Below, one piece after another: positions 42,696-53,152 of a DNA stretch of 64,000 nt. The stretch is from positions 136,794,242 through 136,858,241 of the forward strand of contig NC_133123.1 in the NCBI RefSeq assembly GCF_033568475.1, written 5' to 3'. The DNA comes from Henckelia pumila. Lineage: Eukaryota; Streptophyta; Magnoliopsida; Lamiales; Gesneriaceae. Each line of letters begins with the position of its first letter. Positions within the stretch are counted from its first letter, which is position 1. The translations under genes were made by a program, and so were the position numbers. The notes under the pieces were generated by a model. The model ran no database searches, was not told the origin of the DNA, and saw nothing but the letters and a program-made list of their open reading frames with translations.

Positions 42696-44552
42696 ATGAG
42701 TTCAAATAGTCAAAAATTTTCAAAGAAAGATTTGAGTACAATGATAAGGAAAGCAATGAGAGCGGAGTTGGAAACAATGCATGAAAGGATAAGTAAACTT
42801 GAAGTTAGTGAGGATGATGAGAGTTTTGGTGAGAATTCGGGTAGGAATAGGCGAGGTCAAGACGATGGAAGAAATAGAAGAGAAGCAATGCGAGGGAGGT
42901 ATACTGAAGGGGGTAGAGAAGATGGGAATATTAATGGGATTAAGATGAAGATTCCATCGTTTAATGGGAAATCTGATCCAGAGGCTTGTTTGGAGTGGGA
43001 GATGAGAGTGGAGTCGGTGTTTGACTGCCACAACTACAACGATTCGAAAAAAATAAAGTTAGCGGTAGTTGAGTTTGTGGATTATGCTATAATTTGGTGG
43101 GATCAACTGACTACATCTAGGAGGAGAAATCGTGAGAGGCCTATTGAAACATGGGAGGAGATGAAGCAAATAATGAAGAAAAGGTTTGTTCCTAATTACT
43201 ATTATCGTGATATGTTTAAGCGATTACAGAATTTGAAGCAAGGCTCGAGAAGTGTAGAAGACTACTACAAGGAGTTGGAGATTACTATGATCCGGGCTAA
43301 CATTGAGGAGGATAGTGAGGCAACAGTGGCTCGATTTCTGTGTGGTTTGAATAGAGATATTCACGACCAAGTTGAGCTACGACATTGTGTGGATCTTGAA
43401 GAGATGGTACAATTAGCTATGAAAGTGGAGCTACAGCTTAAAAGGAGAGGCATTGGTCGAGTGTCCTCGGGTGGAGGAACTACTACACCTTGGCGTCCAA
43501 ACGTTGGCAAACGAGAGGATGTCAAGCCGGTGTCCAAACCAAAAGTTGACATTAAGCAAGAAACACCAAAGAAAGGAGTGCAAGGTAAATTTGAAACTCC
43601 CAATAATCGTTCTAGGGATATTAAATGCTTTAGATGTCAAGGTCTTAGTCATATTGCTAGTCAGTGTCCTAACAAAAAAATAATGATTGTGAATGATGGT
43701 GGTGAGGTTGAATCGGAGAGTGAGGAGGAGAATTATGATGATATGCCTGCGTTGGAGGATCCCGATGACGAGGGATATAAGGCAGTCATTGGAGAGTTAT
43801 TGGTGACTAGGAGAGTGTTGAATGTGCAACAAAAGGAAGAGGAAGAAAATCAAAGGGAAAATTTGTTTCATACTAGATGCTTTGTGAAAAACAAAGTGTG
43901 TAGTATCATCATTGATGGGGGTAGCTGTACCAATGTCGCAAGTAGCGAGCTTGTTGAGAAATTGAGTTTGCCTACTTCAAAGCATCCTCAACCCTATAGA
44001 TTGCAGTGGTTTAATGATAGTTCTGAAGTGAGAGTGACTAGGCGAGTTGTGGTGCCTTTCTCAATTGGGAAATATGGAGATGAAGTGGTGTGTGATGTGG
44101 TGCCTATGCAAGCGTGTCATATCTTGTTGGGTAGACCGTGGCAATTTTATAGGAAGGTGACACATGATGGGTTTAAAAATCGTTATTCCTTTACTATGAA
44201 AAAGGAATCTGTTGTATTGTTGCCTATGACTCCAAAGCAAATATTGGAGGATCATTTGCAAAAGAAAAAGAAAGAAGAGGCCGAAAAAAAGAGTGAACAA
44301 AAAAGTGAGATGGCCTTAGAAAAAAAGAATGAAAGAAAAAAAGATGAGAAAAAAATTGAGAGGAAAGAGGCCGATAAAAAAATATACATGGCCCAAAAAA
44401 GTGAGTTGCGAGAGATTTTTCATGTGCATACTCCACTTGTGTTGATTTTCTATAAGGAGATTCTCCTTAACACAAGTGATATAGCCGGAAATCTTCCGAG
44501 TAATGTTGTCTCTCTCTTGCAAGAATTTGAAGAATTATTTCCGGAGGATTAA
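42696..44552 (+). CDS. Gypsy-3 Gag and protease ORF
   Basis: Start chosen at ATG 42696 (MSSNSQKFSKKDLS) because the longer in-frame start at 42633 would lie inside the candidate leader intron. An acidic and Arg-rich N-terminus is followed by the retrotransposon Gag domain (IPSFNGKSDPEACLEWEMRV, later RFVPNYYYRDMFKRLQNLKQ). The zinc knuckle is CFRCQGLSHIASQC near 43630. The protease has IIIDGGSCTNVASSEL near 43910 and LLGRPWQF. A long Lys/Glu-rich linker leads to the RT. The frame ends with TAA at 44550-44552, within the linker just before the conserved RT start. Confidence 0.88.
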   Translation: MSSNSQKFSKKDLSTMIRKAMRAELETMHERISKLEVSEDDESFGENSGRNRRGQDDGRNRREAMRGRYTEGGREDGNINGIKMKIPSFNGKSDPEACLEWEMRVESVFDCHNYNDSKKIKLAVVEFVDYAIIWWDQLTTSRRRNRERPIETWEEMKQIMKKRFVPNYYYRDMFKRLQNLKQGSRSVEDYYKELEITMIRANIEEDSEATVARFLCGLNRDIHDQVELRHCVDLEEMVQLAMKVELQLKRRGIGRVSSGGGTTTPWRPNVGKREDVKPVSKPKVDIKQETPKKGVQGKFETPNNRSRDIKCFRCQGLSHIASQCPNKKIMIVNDGGEVESESEEENYDDMPALEDPDDEGYKAVIGELLVTRRVLNVQQKEEEENQRENLFHTRCFVKNKVCSIIIDGGSCTNVASSELVEKLSLPTSKHPQPYRLQWFNDSSEVRVTRRVVVPFSIGKYGDEVVCDVVPMQACHILLGRPWQFYRKVTHDGFKNRYSFTMKKESVVLLPMTPKQILEDHLQKKKKEEAEKKSEQKSEMALEKKNERKKDEKKIERKEADKKIYMAQKSELREIFHVHTPLVLIFYKEILLNTSDIAGNLPSNVVSLLQEFEELFPED

Positions 44553-44561
44553 CCTCAAGGA

Positions 44562-45073
44562 CTGCCACCTTTGAGGGGAATTGAGCATCAAATTGATCTT
44601 GTGCCCGGAAGTGCATTACCGAATCGTCCAGCTTATAGGAGTAATCCGGAAGAAACAAAAGAGCTACAAAGGCAGGTAAGTGAACTTCTTGATAAGGGAT
44701 TTGTGCGTGAGTCTATGTCTCCTTGTGTTGTACCTGTTTTGTTAGTGCCTAAGAAAGACGGTTCATGGAGAATGTGTGTTGATTGTAGAGCCGTTAACAA
44801 TATTACCATCAAGTATAGGCATCCTATTCCTAGACTAGATGATATGTTGGATGAATTGTATGGTTCTAGCATCTTTAGTAAAATTGATCTTAAGAGTGGT
44901 TACCATCAAATTCGGATGAGAGAAGGTGATGAATGGAAAACTGCTTTTAAAACTAAGTATGGGTTGTATGAGTGGATGGTTATGCCATTTGGGTTAACTA
45001 ATGCACCTAGTACTTTTATGAGGTTAATGAATCATGTTTTGCGTGCTTATATTGAAAAATTTGTTGTGGTATA
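44562..45073 (+). pseudogene. Gypsy-3 RT, N-terminal half
   Basis: Same frame as gag-PR after the TAA at 44550. It reads [16 protein letters not shown] through [32 protein letters not shown] and [17 protein letters not shown] to KFVVVY, where SIRE is inserted. The catalytic DD box lies on the far side of the insertion. Confidence 0.9.
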
Positions 45074-46253
45074 TGTTAGAACCTAATGGGGGGGATTTAG
45101 GTTCTATTGACAACTTTAGCAATTTAAAGCGATTATGCAAGTACGCAAGCGGAAGACTTAAGCAATCAAATAGTAAGTGCGGTAAATAAATGCGTAATGT
45201 AAATAAAGCAGTAAAAGGGATAAGAGATGTTTATGGAAGTTCGACGATAAATCGTCTACGTCTCCCCTTCTTGGTTAAGTCGATTAACCAAGGATCCACT
45301 AGCACTTCGAACGTCTTGGCCTTGATGGCTCCAAGGATAGCCTTACAACTTGACACGATCACCGCGCCGATACAACTCAACACTCTTGGCCTTAAGGGCT
45401 CCAAGGATAGCCTCAACACTCGTAAAATACACTTGGCTTTACACACAAGTGTTTACAAAACCGAGCAACCAACTCACAAACTAACAACCCTCGATATTAC
45501 AACCCCGAATACAACTCGATATGTGAATATATTTTGAACACTCAAAAGGGGCTACAAATTGCTCAACAAATGGCTTGAATGATGCTTGAGAGGATTGAGA
45601 GACTTGAAGATGTTGGAATGGATTGAATGGCCTCGGAATGCCTCCTTTTATAGCTGAAATTTTGGCATCGATTGGAACTTCCGATCCCTGCATCGGAGCT
45701 TCCGAAATTTGAATTCTGAGACACGCGGGTGTACAAGATCGAAACGTCCGATCCACTTCGGAGCTTCCGATCGGCGCAATAAATATGGTGTCGGGCAAAA
45801 GTCTTCCGGACAAGATTATCAGGCGGCCGTTCAGGATCGGAACGTCCGATCATGTTCGGTGCTTCCGATCTGCTTCACTTCGTTGCCTCCGATCTGCTTC
45901 CAAACAATATAAAAATCCCTTAAAAATGATCGGACCTTCCGAACTAGGATCGGAGCTTCCGATCCACCCTTAGCTTCCGAAGATGCTTCTGATCATGATC
46001 GGAGGTTCCGATCTCCAATCGGAGCTTCCGATCTCGTGGCTGAAAATTTCTTCGAATTTTGTTTCTGATCTTGAGTATGAATTTAGTCTTAATTCATCTT
46101 GAAAATTTTAACTCTGTAATAAGCTCAATGTAAATATTAGTAACATTTTAACCTAGTTTTGTTAATCATCAAAACATAGAGAAATAAGACTTGTTAATGC
46201 ATTAAAAACATTAATCTCATAATTCGAGATTTATATGCGTTTAAGGCGTAACA
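45074..46253 (-). repeat. SIRE 3' LTR (1180 bp)
   Basis: Near-identical to 53153-54326. Contains the palindrome array (45670-46045, about eleven copies, one full copy at 45948-45964) and a TATA box, CTATAAAAGG on the minus strand (45644-45653). Confidence 0.93.
45644..46045 (-). promoter_or_regulatory. Palindrome array plus TATA box, SIRE 3' LTR
   Basis: Copies of GATCGGA-N3-TCCGATC and variants, with the nearest copy 16 bp from the TATA box in this LTR. It has the same arrangement as the Tekay-1 LTR although the elements are unrelated. Confidence 0.8.
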
Positions 46254-46268
46254 ATCTTCCCCTTTTTT
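46254..46268 (-). other. Polypurine tract of SIRE
   Basis: AAAAAAGGGGAAGAT (minus strand) lies directly before the 3' LTR start TGTTACGCC. Two further purine tracts of similar form, AAAGGGGGAGAATT (about 46407-46420) and TTAAGGGGGAGCTTAA (about 48313-48328), lie on either side of ORF3. Confidence 0.8.
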
Positions 46269-46542
46269 ATGATCACAAAACTTGGTTAAAAATAGAAGAT
46301 AAAATATACGATAATCATAAACAATTTTTATTAAGCAACAGATTTTAACGGATAAACAAATTTTATCAAATAAACAAATTTTATCTTAATTAATATTTTA
46401 ACCATTAATTCTCCCCCTTTGTGATAAACAAAAAGTAATGAAACATAGAATAAAAAAGTACTCAACAATTTCATTTACAATAATAAATTTTTAATACAAC
46501 GCAAGAAAGAAAAAAAAAATACAAATAAAAATAAATAAAAAT

Positions 46543-47763
46543 CTAAGAGTCATCATCATGCTGCGGAGGAGGGTAGCGAGCGGCGAAGTCATCAAATCGA
46601 GTCTCCAGAGAGGCAACTCTAGCAGTCAACTCGGTAAAATGAGTGTGCATACTCGTCTCAATGCGATGAAGAGCCTCGAAGAGTCGGTCGCTAGGAAATT
46701 GGTTTATTGGTGTAGGAGGAACCTCAGGAGCCTGGAAAGGAAGATCACCAATGGTAGACGCAAAGGCCTCAAAACTGGAAGAGGATGGAATATCAGTGTT
46801 GGGCGGACCAGTCGGAAAGCCTTTGGTTTGGATAGAGTGAGGAAGAGAGGAAAAGTCTCGATGAAAATCAGAAATAGGAAAAAATCTAGAAAAAGCTCGA
46901 CTAGGATCATCAACCCATCGAGAATACACAGGATTCCAAGATAAATCCATCCTGATAATAGACTGATGGTTGATGATATGACTCGACTGGATTTCAAGAG
47001 AAGGGATCCCCTCAAAATCAATATCAAAACGACTCAAAATCCGGTTAATAAACCGGGAAAAAGGAAAGGAAACCTTTTTAGCCGTCGTTGCCGTGTGATG
47101 CATAGTCTGCATAACAAGGCGCGGAAGGTTAAAAGGTCGAGAGGAGATGATATGAAAAAGAATATATAAATCCAGATATTTGCAAGTGGAGAGGTCTCCA
47201 CTGCGGGGAACTATAGATGTGGTGATGAGTTTTTGAATGATTTGGAAATCAGGACAAAGACTCTTGAGATGGATTCGATCGTCAGCAGCAGTGGCTTGAC
47301 GACCGAGAATAGTAGAAAGAAAGAGATCACGATCAAAGTTTGGATCATTTTGTGGCCAAGTTTGGGAAAAGTATTCACCGGGTCCATTCCTGGGAAGATC
47401 AAACCAGGAGGACAGATCAGCAGAAGAAAATATGATATGCCTACCTTGAACGATGGTGGCAATGGTGATATCACCATGCCCTAATTCGAGTTCAAGGTTG
47501 GCATAGAACTCGTGAATCTGTGGAGGAAAGATTCGGTCGGGGACAGATGGCTGAAAAAAGGATTCCCAATGTTGAGCATTGATTAAGTTCAACAGTAAGA
47601 GATGGGATTGGGCCAAGTAGGTAGTATCTAAGATACGACCCGGATGAATCTGACGATGTAAATAATCATCAGGAATGGGCCTAGAAACAGCTGGTTGGGT
47701 AGGATCACGGACAATAATAGGGCGACTAGAACTCGCCTGATCGCGACGGCGTTTGACAGGCAT
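46543..47763 (-). CDS. SIRE ORF3: uncharacterised protein in the env-like position
   Basis: An intact ORF of 424 codons is open from 47817. I favour the ATG at 47763 (406 aa, MPVKRRRDQASSSRP) because a TATA box at 47839-47848 would place transcription start near 47810. The N-terminus has a basic KRRR patch. The middle part (FYANLELELGHGDITIATIV, then GRHIIFSSADLSSWFDLP) resembles proteins annotated as putative plant transposon protein domain (I believe Pfam PF20167), a resemblance from memory that needs a search. The C-terminal part is predicted coiled coil (LHRIETSMHTHFTELTARVA), ending in acidic DDDS. I see no signal peptide or membrane segment, so it does not look like an envelope protein. 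It lacks stops although gag and pol are broken. Confidence 0.75.
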   Translation of the reverse strand: MPVKRRRDQASSSRPIIVRDPTQPAVSRPIPDDYLHRQIHPGRILDTTYLAQSHLLLLNLINAQHWESFFQPSVPDRIFPPQIHEFYANLELELGHGDITIATIVQGRHIIFSSADLSSWFDLPRNGPGEYFSQTWPQNDPNFDRDLFLSTILGRQATAADDRIHLKSLCPDFQIIQKLITTSIVPRSGDLSTCKYLDLYILFHIISSRPFNLPRLVMQTMHHTATTAKKVSFPFSRFINRILSRFDIDFEGIPSLEIQSSHIINHQSIIRMDLSWNPVYSRWVDDPSRAFSRFFPISDFHRDFSSLPHSIQTKGFPTGPPNTDIPSSSSFEAFASTIGDLPFQAPEVPPTPINQFPSDRLFEALHRIETSMHTHFTELTARVASLETRFDDFAARYPPPQHDDDS

Positions 47764-47838
47764 TTTTATAGATTGGAATCGGATAAAATAGAGATAAGAG
47801 AAGAATTTTAGGTGCAAGAAATCGGAATGAGCGATCTG

Positions 47839-48160
47839 ATATTTATAGGGGATGGAACGATCGGAAGCTCCGATCTAGATCGGTCGTTCCGATCGTGCGG
47901 TCCACTGAGGTAAGGCCACGTGTCGATCGGAAGCTCCGAACAGGCTTCGGACGTTCCGATCCTGAGGCGGTAATTAAAGATAAGGCGGTGAAAAGTAATT
48001 TGAAAAGTCGGATTAGATGGGGATCGGACGTTCCGATCGTGATCGGTGGTTCCGATCGGCATCTTGGAGGGAAAAATTACCGCGCAAGATGAAAAGTGGC
48101 GGGATACAGATCGGAGGTTCCGATCTGGATCGGTGGTTCCGATCTGGAGCGGTGGTTCCG
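47839..48160 (-). promoter_or_regulatory. Internal palindrome array plus TATA box upstream of SIRE ORF3
   Basis: About nine copies of the GATCGGA-N3-TCCGATC palindrome family, including a full copy at 47859-47875. It stands 10 bp from a TATA box read on the minus strand, CTATAAATAT (47839-47848). ORF3 starts about 75 bp beyond the TATA box. The arrangement copies that of the LTR promoters, so ORF3 may be transcribed separately. Confidence 0.7.
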
Positions 48161-48362
48161 ATCTGCCTTAGGAAGAATGCATGATTTCGACTCTTTAAAA
48201 TTTATTTTATTTAACATTTAAGCAAATAATTCACATAAAAATGTGAGCTTCTTAATTTTGAATAAATACAATTGATTTGTATTATTCAAAATTAATTTGC
48301 TCGAATTTAATATTAAGCTCCCCCTTAATATGACATTAAATTTAATTTATGCCTACAAGTGA

Positions 48363-51000
48363 TTACAACTCAATCATGCCAAGTTCACCACGCAAACGAA
48401 TAAAAGTATTTTCATCTAGTGGTTTTGTAAAAATATCAGCAATTTGATTAGTTGTGTCAACATATTGAAGTTCAACTTCATTTCGTTCGATGTGGTCACG
48501 AATAAAATGATGACGAATGTCAATATGTTTGGTGCGCGAATGTTGAATCGGATTCTTTGTAAGACAAATGACGCTAGTGTTGTCACAGAAAATAGGGATT
48601 TTTGAAAAAGAGACGCCATAGTCGAGCAATTGATGCTTCATCCAAAGAATTTGCGCACAACAACTATCGGCAGCCATATATTCGGCTTCGGTCGTTGATA
48701 ACGCAACACAGTTTTGCTTTTTGGAAAACCAAGAAACCAAACAGTTTCCTAAAAAGAAACAAGTTTCACTAGTGCTTTTTCGGTCCACCTTATATCCACC
48801 AAAGTCGGCATCACAGTAAGCTTTTAAATCAAAGAAAGAATTTTTCGAATACCACAAGCCGAGATTTGGAGTATTTGAAAGATATTTGAAAATGCGTTTT
48901 AAGGCGAACAAATGTGATTCCTTTGGACATGATTGAAATCGTGCACACAAGCAAACACTAAACATAATGTCCGGTCTACTAGCAGTAGCATATAATAAGG
49001 AGCCAATCATACTACGAAAGGAAGATTGATCTACAGTTTTACCATTTTCATCCTTGTCGAGTCTGATTGCTGTGCTCATCGGTGTGGATGATGATTTGGT
49101 GTTTTTCATCCCAAACTTCTTTAGAATCTCCTTAATGTATTTGCTTTGGTTCACAAAGAACCCATCTTTACACTGTTTGATTTGCAATCCGAGGAAATAG
49201 TTAAGTTCCCCCATCATGCTCATCTCAAAGTGTTCCTGCATAAGCTTGGAGAAATCTTGACAAAGAATTTCGTCAGTAGAACCAAAAATTATATCATCAA
49301 CATAAATTTGCACGATCAAAAGATCATTTTTGACATTCTTGGTAAATAAGGTAATGTCGATCTTTCCTCTTGAAAAACCATTTGAAAGCAAGAAAGTAGA
49401 CAGTTTATCATACCAAGCTCGAGGAGCTTGTTTCAAACCATACAATGCTTTGTTTAGTCTAAACACATGATCAGGCAAAGAAAGATCAACAAAGCCATCA
49501 GGTTGCTCAATATAAACCTCTTCTTTCAATTCACCATTAAGAAAGGCACTTTTGACATCCATTTGAAATAACTTAAAATTTCTAGAGCAAGCAAAAGCAA
49601 GTAGCATGCGAATGGATTCTAGTCTAGCAACAGGCGCATAAGTTTCATCATAATCTATGCCTTCTTCTTGACTATATCCTTTAGCAACAAGCCTAGCTTT
49701 ATTTCTAGTGATAGTGCCATGCTCATCAAGTTTATTCCTAAACACCCATTTAGTACCAATGATAGATCTATCATGCGGCCTAGGAACAAGAATCCAAACA
49801 TCATTGCGTTTAAACTCATTCAACTCATCTTGCATCGCAATTATCCATGCATCATCTAACAAAGCATCATCTATGCATTTAGGTTCAACATGCGAAACAA
49901 AGGCAAGATGATTACAAATATTATTAAGAGAAGAACGAGTGGCTACTCCTTTCGAAGGACTTCCGATGATAAGATCCATTGGGTGATCTTTGTGAAGCGT
50001 CCAATCCTTCGGAAGTGGTGTTTCCTCAACGGAAACATCTATATCATTTAGGCTTGAGGAAGTCAACTCTTCTTCGAGTAATTCTACATCATCAATGTTA
50101 GTGCGAACAATAGTAGACATAGATTCATCAAAAATAACATGCATAGATTCTTCAACAAGTAAAGTACGTTTATTAAAAACTCTAAAAGCCTTACTTGAGG
50201 TAGAATATCCGAGAAAGATACCTTTGTCGGATTTGGCATCAAATTTTCTAAGGTTGTCCTTACCATTGTTATGTATGTAGCATTTGGAACCGAAAGGTCG
50301 AAAGTAAGAAATGTTAGGCTTTATCCCTCTCCATAATTCATATGGAGTTTTCTTGAGAATTGGCCTTATTGATACGCGATTGATAATGTAACAGGCAGTG
50401 TTCATTGCTTCAGCCCAAAAATATTTTGGTAGAGAATGCTCACATATCATGGTCCTCGCAATCTCCACAAGTGTCCTATTTTTCCTCTCAACGACCCCGT
50501 TTTGTTGAGGAGTCCTAGGACAAGAAAAATTATGACCGATGCCTTTCTCTTCACAAAAGTTTGAAAAACTCTCATTTTGAAATTCAGTTCCGTGGTCACT
50601 ACGGATCTGCTTTATTGAAAGATTTTTCTCATTCTCAACTCGTTTGACAAAAGTTTTAAAATAATCAAAGGCATCATTTTTGTGGGCTAAAAACAATGTC
50701 CAAGTGTAACGTGAAAAATCATCTACAATGACAAATGCATAAAGCTTCCCTCCTAGGCTAGCGTTCCTTGAGGGACCACATAGATCTAGGTGAAGAAGTT
50801 CAAGGGGCATAGAAGTAGATATAAAATTTTTGCTTTTAAAAGATTCCCTTGTATGTTTGCCAAGTTGACATGCATCACAAATAGAATCTAATTTTAAATT
50901 GAGTTTTGGCATACCAACAACTAAATCAAGTTTAAAAAGTTTTTCTATGGTACTAGGACCAACATGACCTAGTCGTCTATGCCAAAGAATGTTGTCATCA
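48363..51000 (-). CDS. SIRE integrase, RT and RNase H
   Basis: An 849-codon ORF from 50912, with the frame open up to about 51000. The integrase zinc region WHRRLGHVG (50960-50985) and CDACQLGKH are followed by the core ([33 protein letters not shown]). RT has [10 protein letters not shown] near 49290. RNase H has [15 protein letters not shown], and the protein ends [20 protein letters not shown]. All catalytic motifs are present. It is separated from the protease by a one-base frame break near 51000. The natural stop is at 48363-48365. Confidence 0.92.
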
Positions 51001-51456
51001 ACATTTCAAGGATACAAGGCTTTTAATATTTGATAAAGATAAATTGTTTAAAGAAACCTTGTAAACATTTTCACTTCTATATCCTTTGAAATTTATGGAT
51101 TTGTCACTAATAAATGATACAGTGCAGTGTTGGGGAGTGAATTTGACTTCATAACCTCTATCGCACAATTGACTTATGCTTAGTAGATTATGCTTAAGCC
51201 CTTTCACTAGGAGTACATCATCAATTAGGCAAGAATTAGATATATCTATTGAGCCGATGCCTTCAATGACTCCTTTGCTGTTGTCTCCAAAGGTGACTGT
51301 TCCCTTCTCCTTAGGTTTGACTGATTGGAGTAGATCCTTGTTCCCCGTCATATGTCTAGAACATCCACTGTTTAGATACCATATGCTAGGGAGAACAGTT
51401 TTCCTAGTTCCCTGAAAAGAATTGTTTTGGTACCCTTTAGTTCTTTTGGGTCCACA
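50998..51456 (-). pseudogene. SIRE protease region, catalytic Asp replaced by Asn
   Basis: The frame reads CGPKRTKGYQ, then SIWYLNSGCSRHMTGNKDLL and continues to [10 protein letters not shown]. The usual active-site motif in this family is WYLDSGCSRHMTG; here the Asp codon GAC appears as AAC, a G-to-A change that should inactivate the protease. A one-base break near 51000 puts the integrase in another frame. Confidence 0.82.
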
Positions 51457-51697
51457 ATGTTAGAAAATAGAGATACAAAATAGACTTCTAAGAGTTCAGT
51501 CTCTCATAGCAACATCATCGCCACTTTCTAAGAGTGCTCCCAGTAGTAGGTAGGGCATATGACCACTTTAAAAACCTATTTCCTTGGACAGAGCAACGTT
51601 CAACAGGGAGACCAGCCGCAAGTCAAAGCATTTTTAAGCCGGTCTATATTGAACTCCCTTAGATTGTGATCTCATAATGCCGACTAATGAGTTGTTA
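51457..51697. other. Unexplained 241-bp insertion within SIRE gag-pol
   Basis: SIRE coding sequence stops at KWRPKST (minus strand, near 51700) and resumes at CGPKRTKG (51456). The DNA between has no matching reading frame. TGTTA occurs at both edges (51458-51462 and 51693-51697), which would fit a 5-bp target duplication. No LTR ends, inverted repeats or ORF were recognised. Confidence 0.55.
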
Positions 51698-53109
51698 AGT
51701 ACTCTTAGGCCTCCATTTCATATAGCTCTTTTGAACATATTGATATTTCAATGATCTGCATTTATGTCTAACATGACCAGATTTGCAACAATAAGAACAA
51801 GTAGGGGTGATCTCATCTTAGCCTTAGCTATTAGACTAGCAAAGTCTATAGATTTCTTACCATAGCCTATTCCTCCCTTATCAAAGCTACATTTCTGCAT
51901 GCTAAGTAGGTTGTTCAATTTATTGCTACTCACATTGAATTTATCGAATGATTTTTCTAGGTGATCTAGGTCATCCTTAAGTCTAAGGTTATTATGCTCC
52001 TTAATTTCTAATTCCTTTTTAAGATTTCTATTCTCTTTTCTAAGAACCTTAGCCATATCAAACATATCTTTATAAGCATGTAAGAGTTCATCGTAAGTAG
52101 GTACCTCGTCATCGTCATCAGAGACGATGTCATCACTTTTATCCATGAAGCAGAGGTTTGCTTCCTCGTCGTCGTCGTCGCTATCACTCCAGGTAGCTAG
52201 TAGGGCTTTCTTCTTTCCTTTGTCCACTTTCTTCTTGAGTGGGCATTCATTGGCGTAGTGACCTTGTTGTTGACAGTTGTAGCAGGTCACTTCTCTCTCA
52301 GGTTTCTTGTCTTTCTTGAATTTGTTTCCTCACATGAATTTCTTGAATTTTCTTGCGAGGAGAGCCATGTCATCATCGTCATCTTCTTCGACTTGTGTAG
52401 TCAAAGCTATCCCTTTGTGCTTGACATCTTCTTTCTTTGATTCTTTTCTCGTGGACACTTCTAACTCATGGGTTTTTAGGGTCCCATGTAGTTGATCAAG
52501 ATCATAGGCGGCAGTGTCCCCTTTGTTGGATTCGATGATGGCGGTTTTCTTTGCATCCCATTCTTTTGGTAGGGCACGAAGAGCTCTCCTCCAAACTTGC
52601 TTGGTAGGATATTGTTCTCCCAATTGTGCTAACTCATTGATGATTTGAGTAAGCCTTCGGAACATGGTGTCAACGTCTTCATTGGATTCCATCTCAAATG
52701 TTTCGTATTTGAGTTGGAGTAAGTCGATCTTTGTCTCTTTTACTTGGTTGGTGCCTTCGTGACATATCTCTAGCTTGTCCCATATCTCTTTAGCGGATGA
52801 GCACATCGATATCCGGTTGTACTCGTTCATATCTAAGGAACAATGCAAGATATTCATAGCTTTAGCATTTTGCGAAATTAATTTCATGTCCTCTTTTGAA
52901 AAGTCATCCATTTCCTTAGGAATTTCAACCCCATCAACTATTTTCATAGGTGTATAGGGACCTTTCACCGTCACTTTCCATAGGTCATAGTCTACGGATT
53001 GGATATATAGGGACATACGATTTTTCCAATACCCGTAGTTTATGCCATTAAAAAGAGGAGGACGATTAGTAGATTGCCCTTGAGCATAATCACTCGCTAG
53101 GTTTGCCAT
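51698..53109 (-). pseudogene. SIRE Gag (one stop, one frameshift)
   Basis: Start ATG 53109, 29 bp after the primer site: MANLASDYAQGQSTNRPPLF. The UBN2-type Gag core (GYWKNRMSLYIQSVDYDLW, later FRRLTQIINELAQLGEQYP) is followed by a TGA at 52330-52332 within KKFM-stop-GNK, probably a former CGA. The frame then continues: zinc knuckle CYNCQQQGHYANEC near 52275, an acidic linker with coiled-coil character (KENRNLKKELEIKEHNNLRL), and a one-base shift near 51810. A second knuckle, CSYCCKSGHVRHKC, follows in the new frame. Two knuckles and a long coiled-coil tail fit SIRE-type Gag. Confidence 0.85.
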
Positions 53110-53137
53110 AAAAAGGATTTGAAAAGTATTTTCAAAT

Positions 53138-53150
53138 GGCTCTGATACCA
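53138..53150 (-). other. Primer-binding site, initiator tRNA-Met type (SIRE)
   Basis: TGGTATCAGAGCC on the minus strand, two bases after the 5' LTR end. Confidence 0.92.
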
Positions 53151-53152
53151 CT

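Noticed and set aside
46543-47817. SIRE ORF3 as an envelope gene
   Set aside because: No signal peptide, transmembrane segment or glycoprotein-like features are visible; only its position is env-like.
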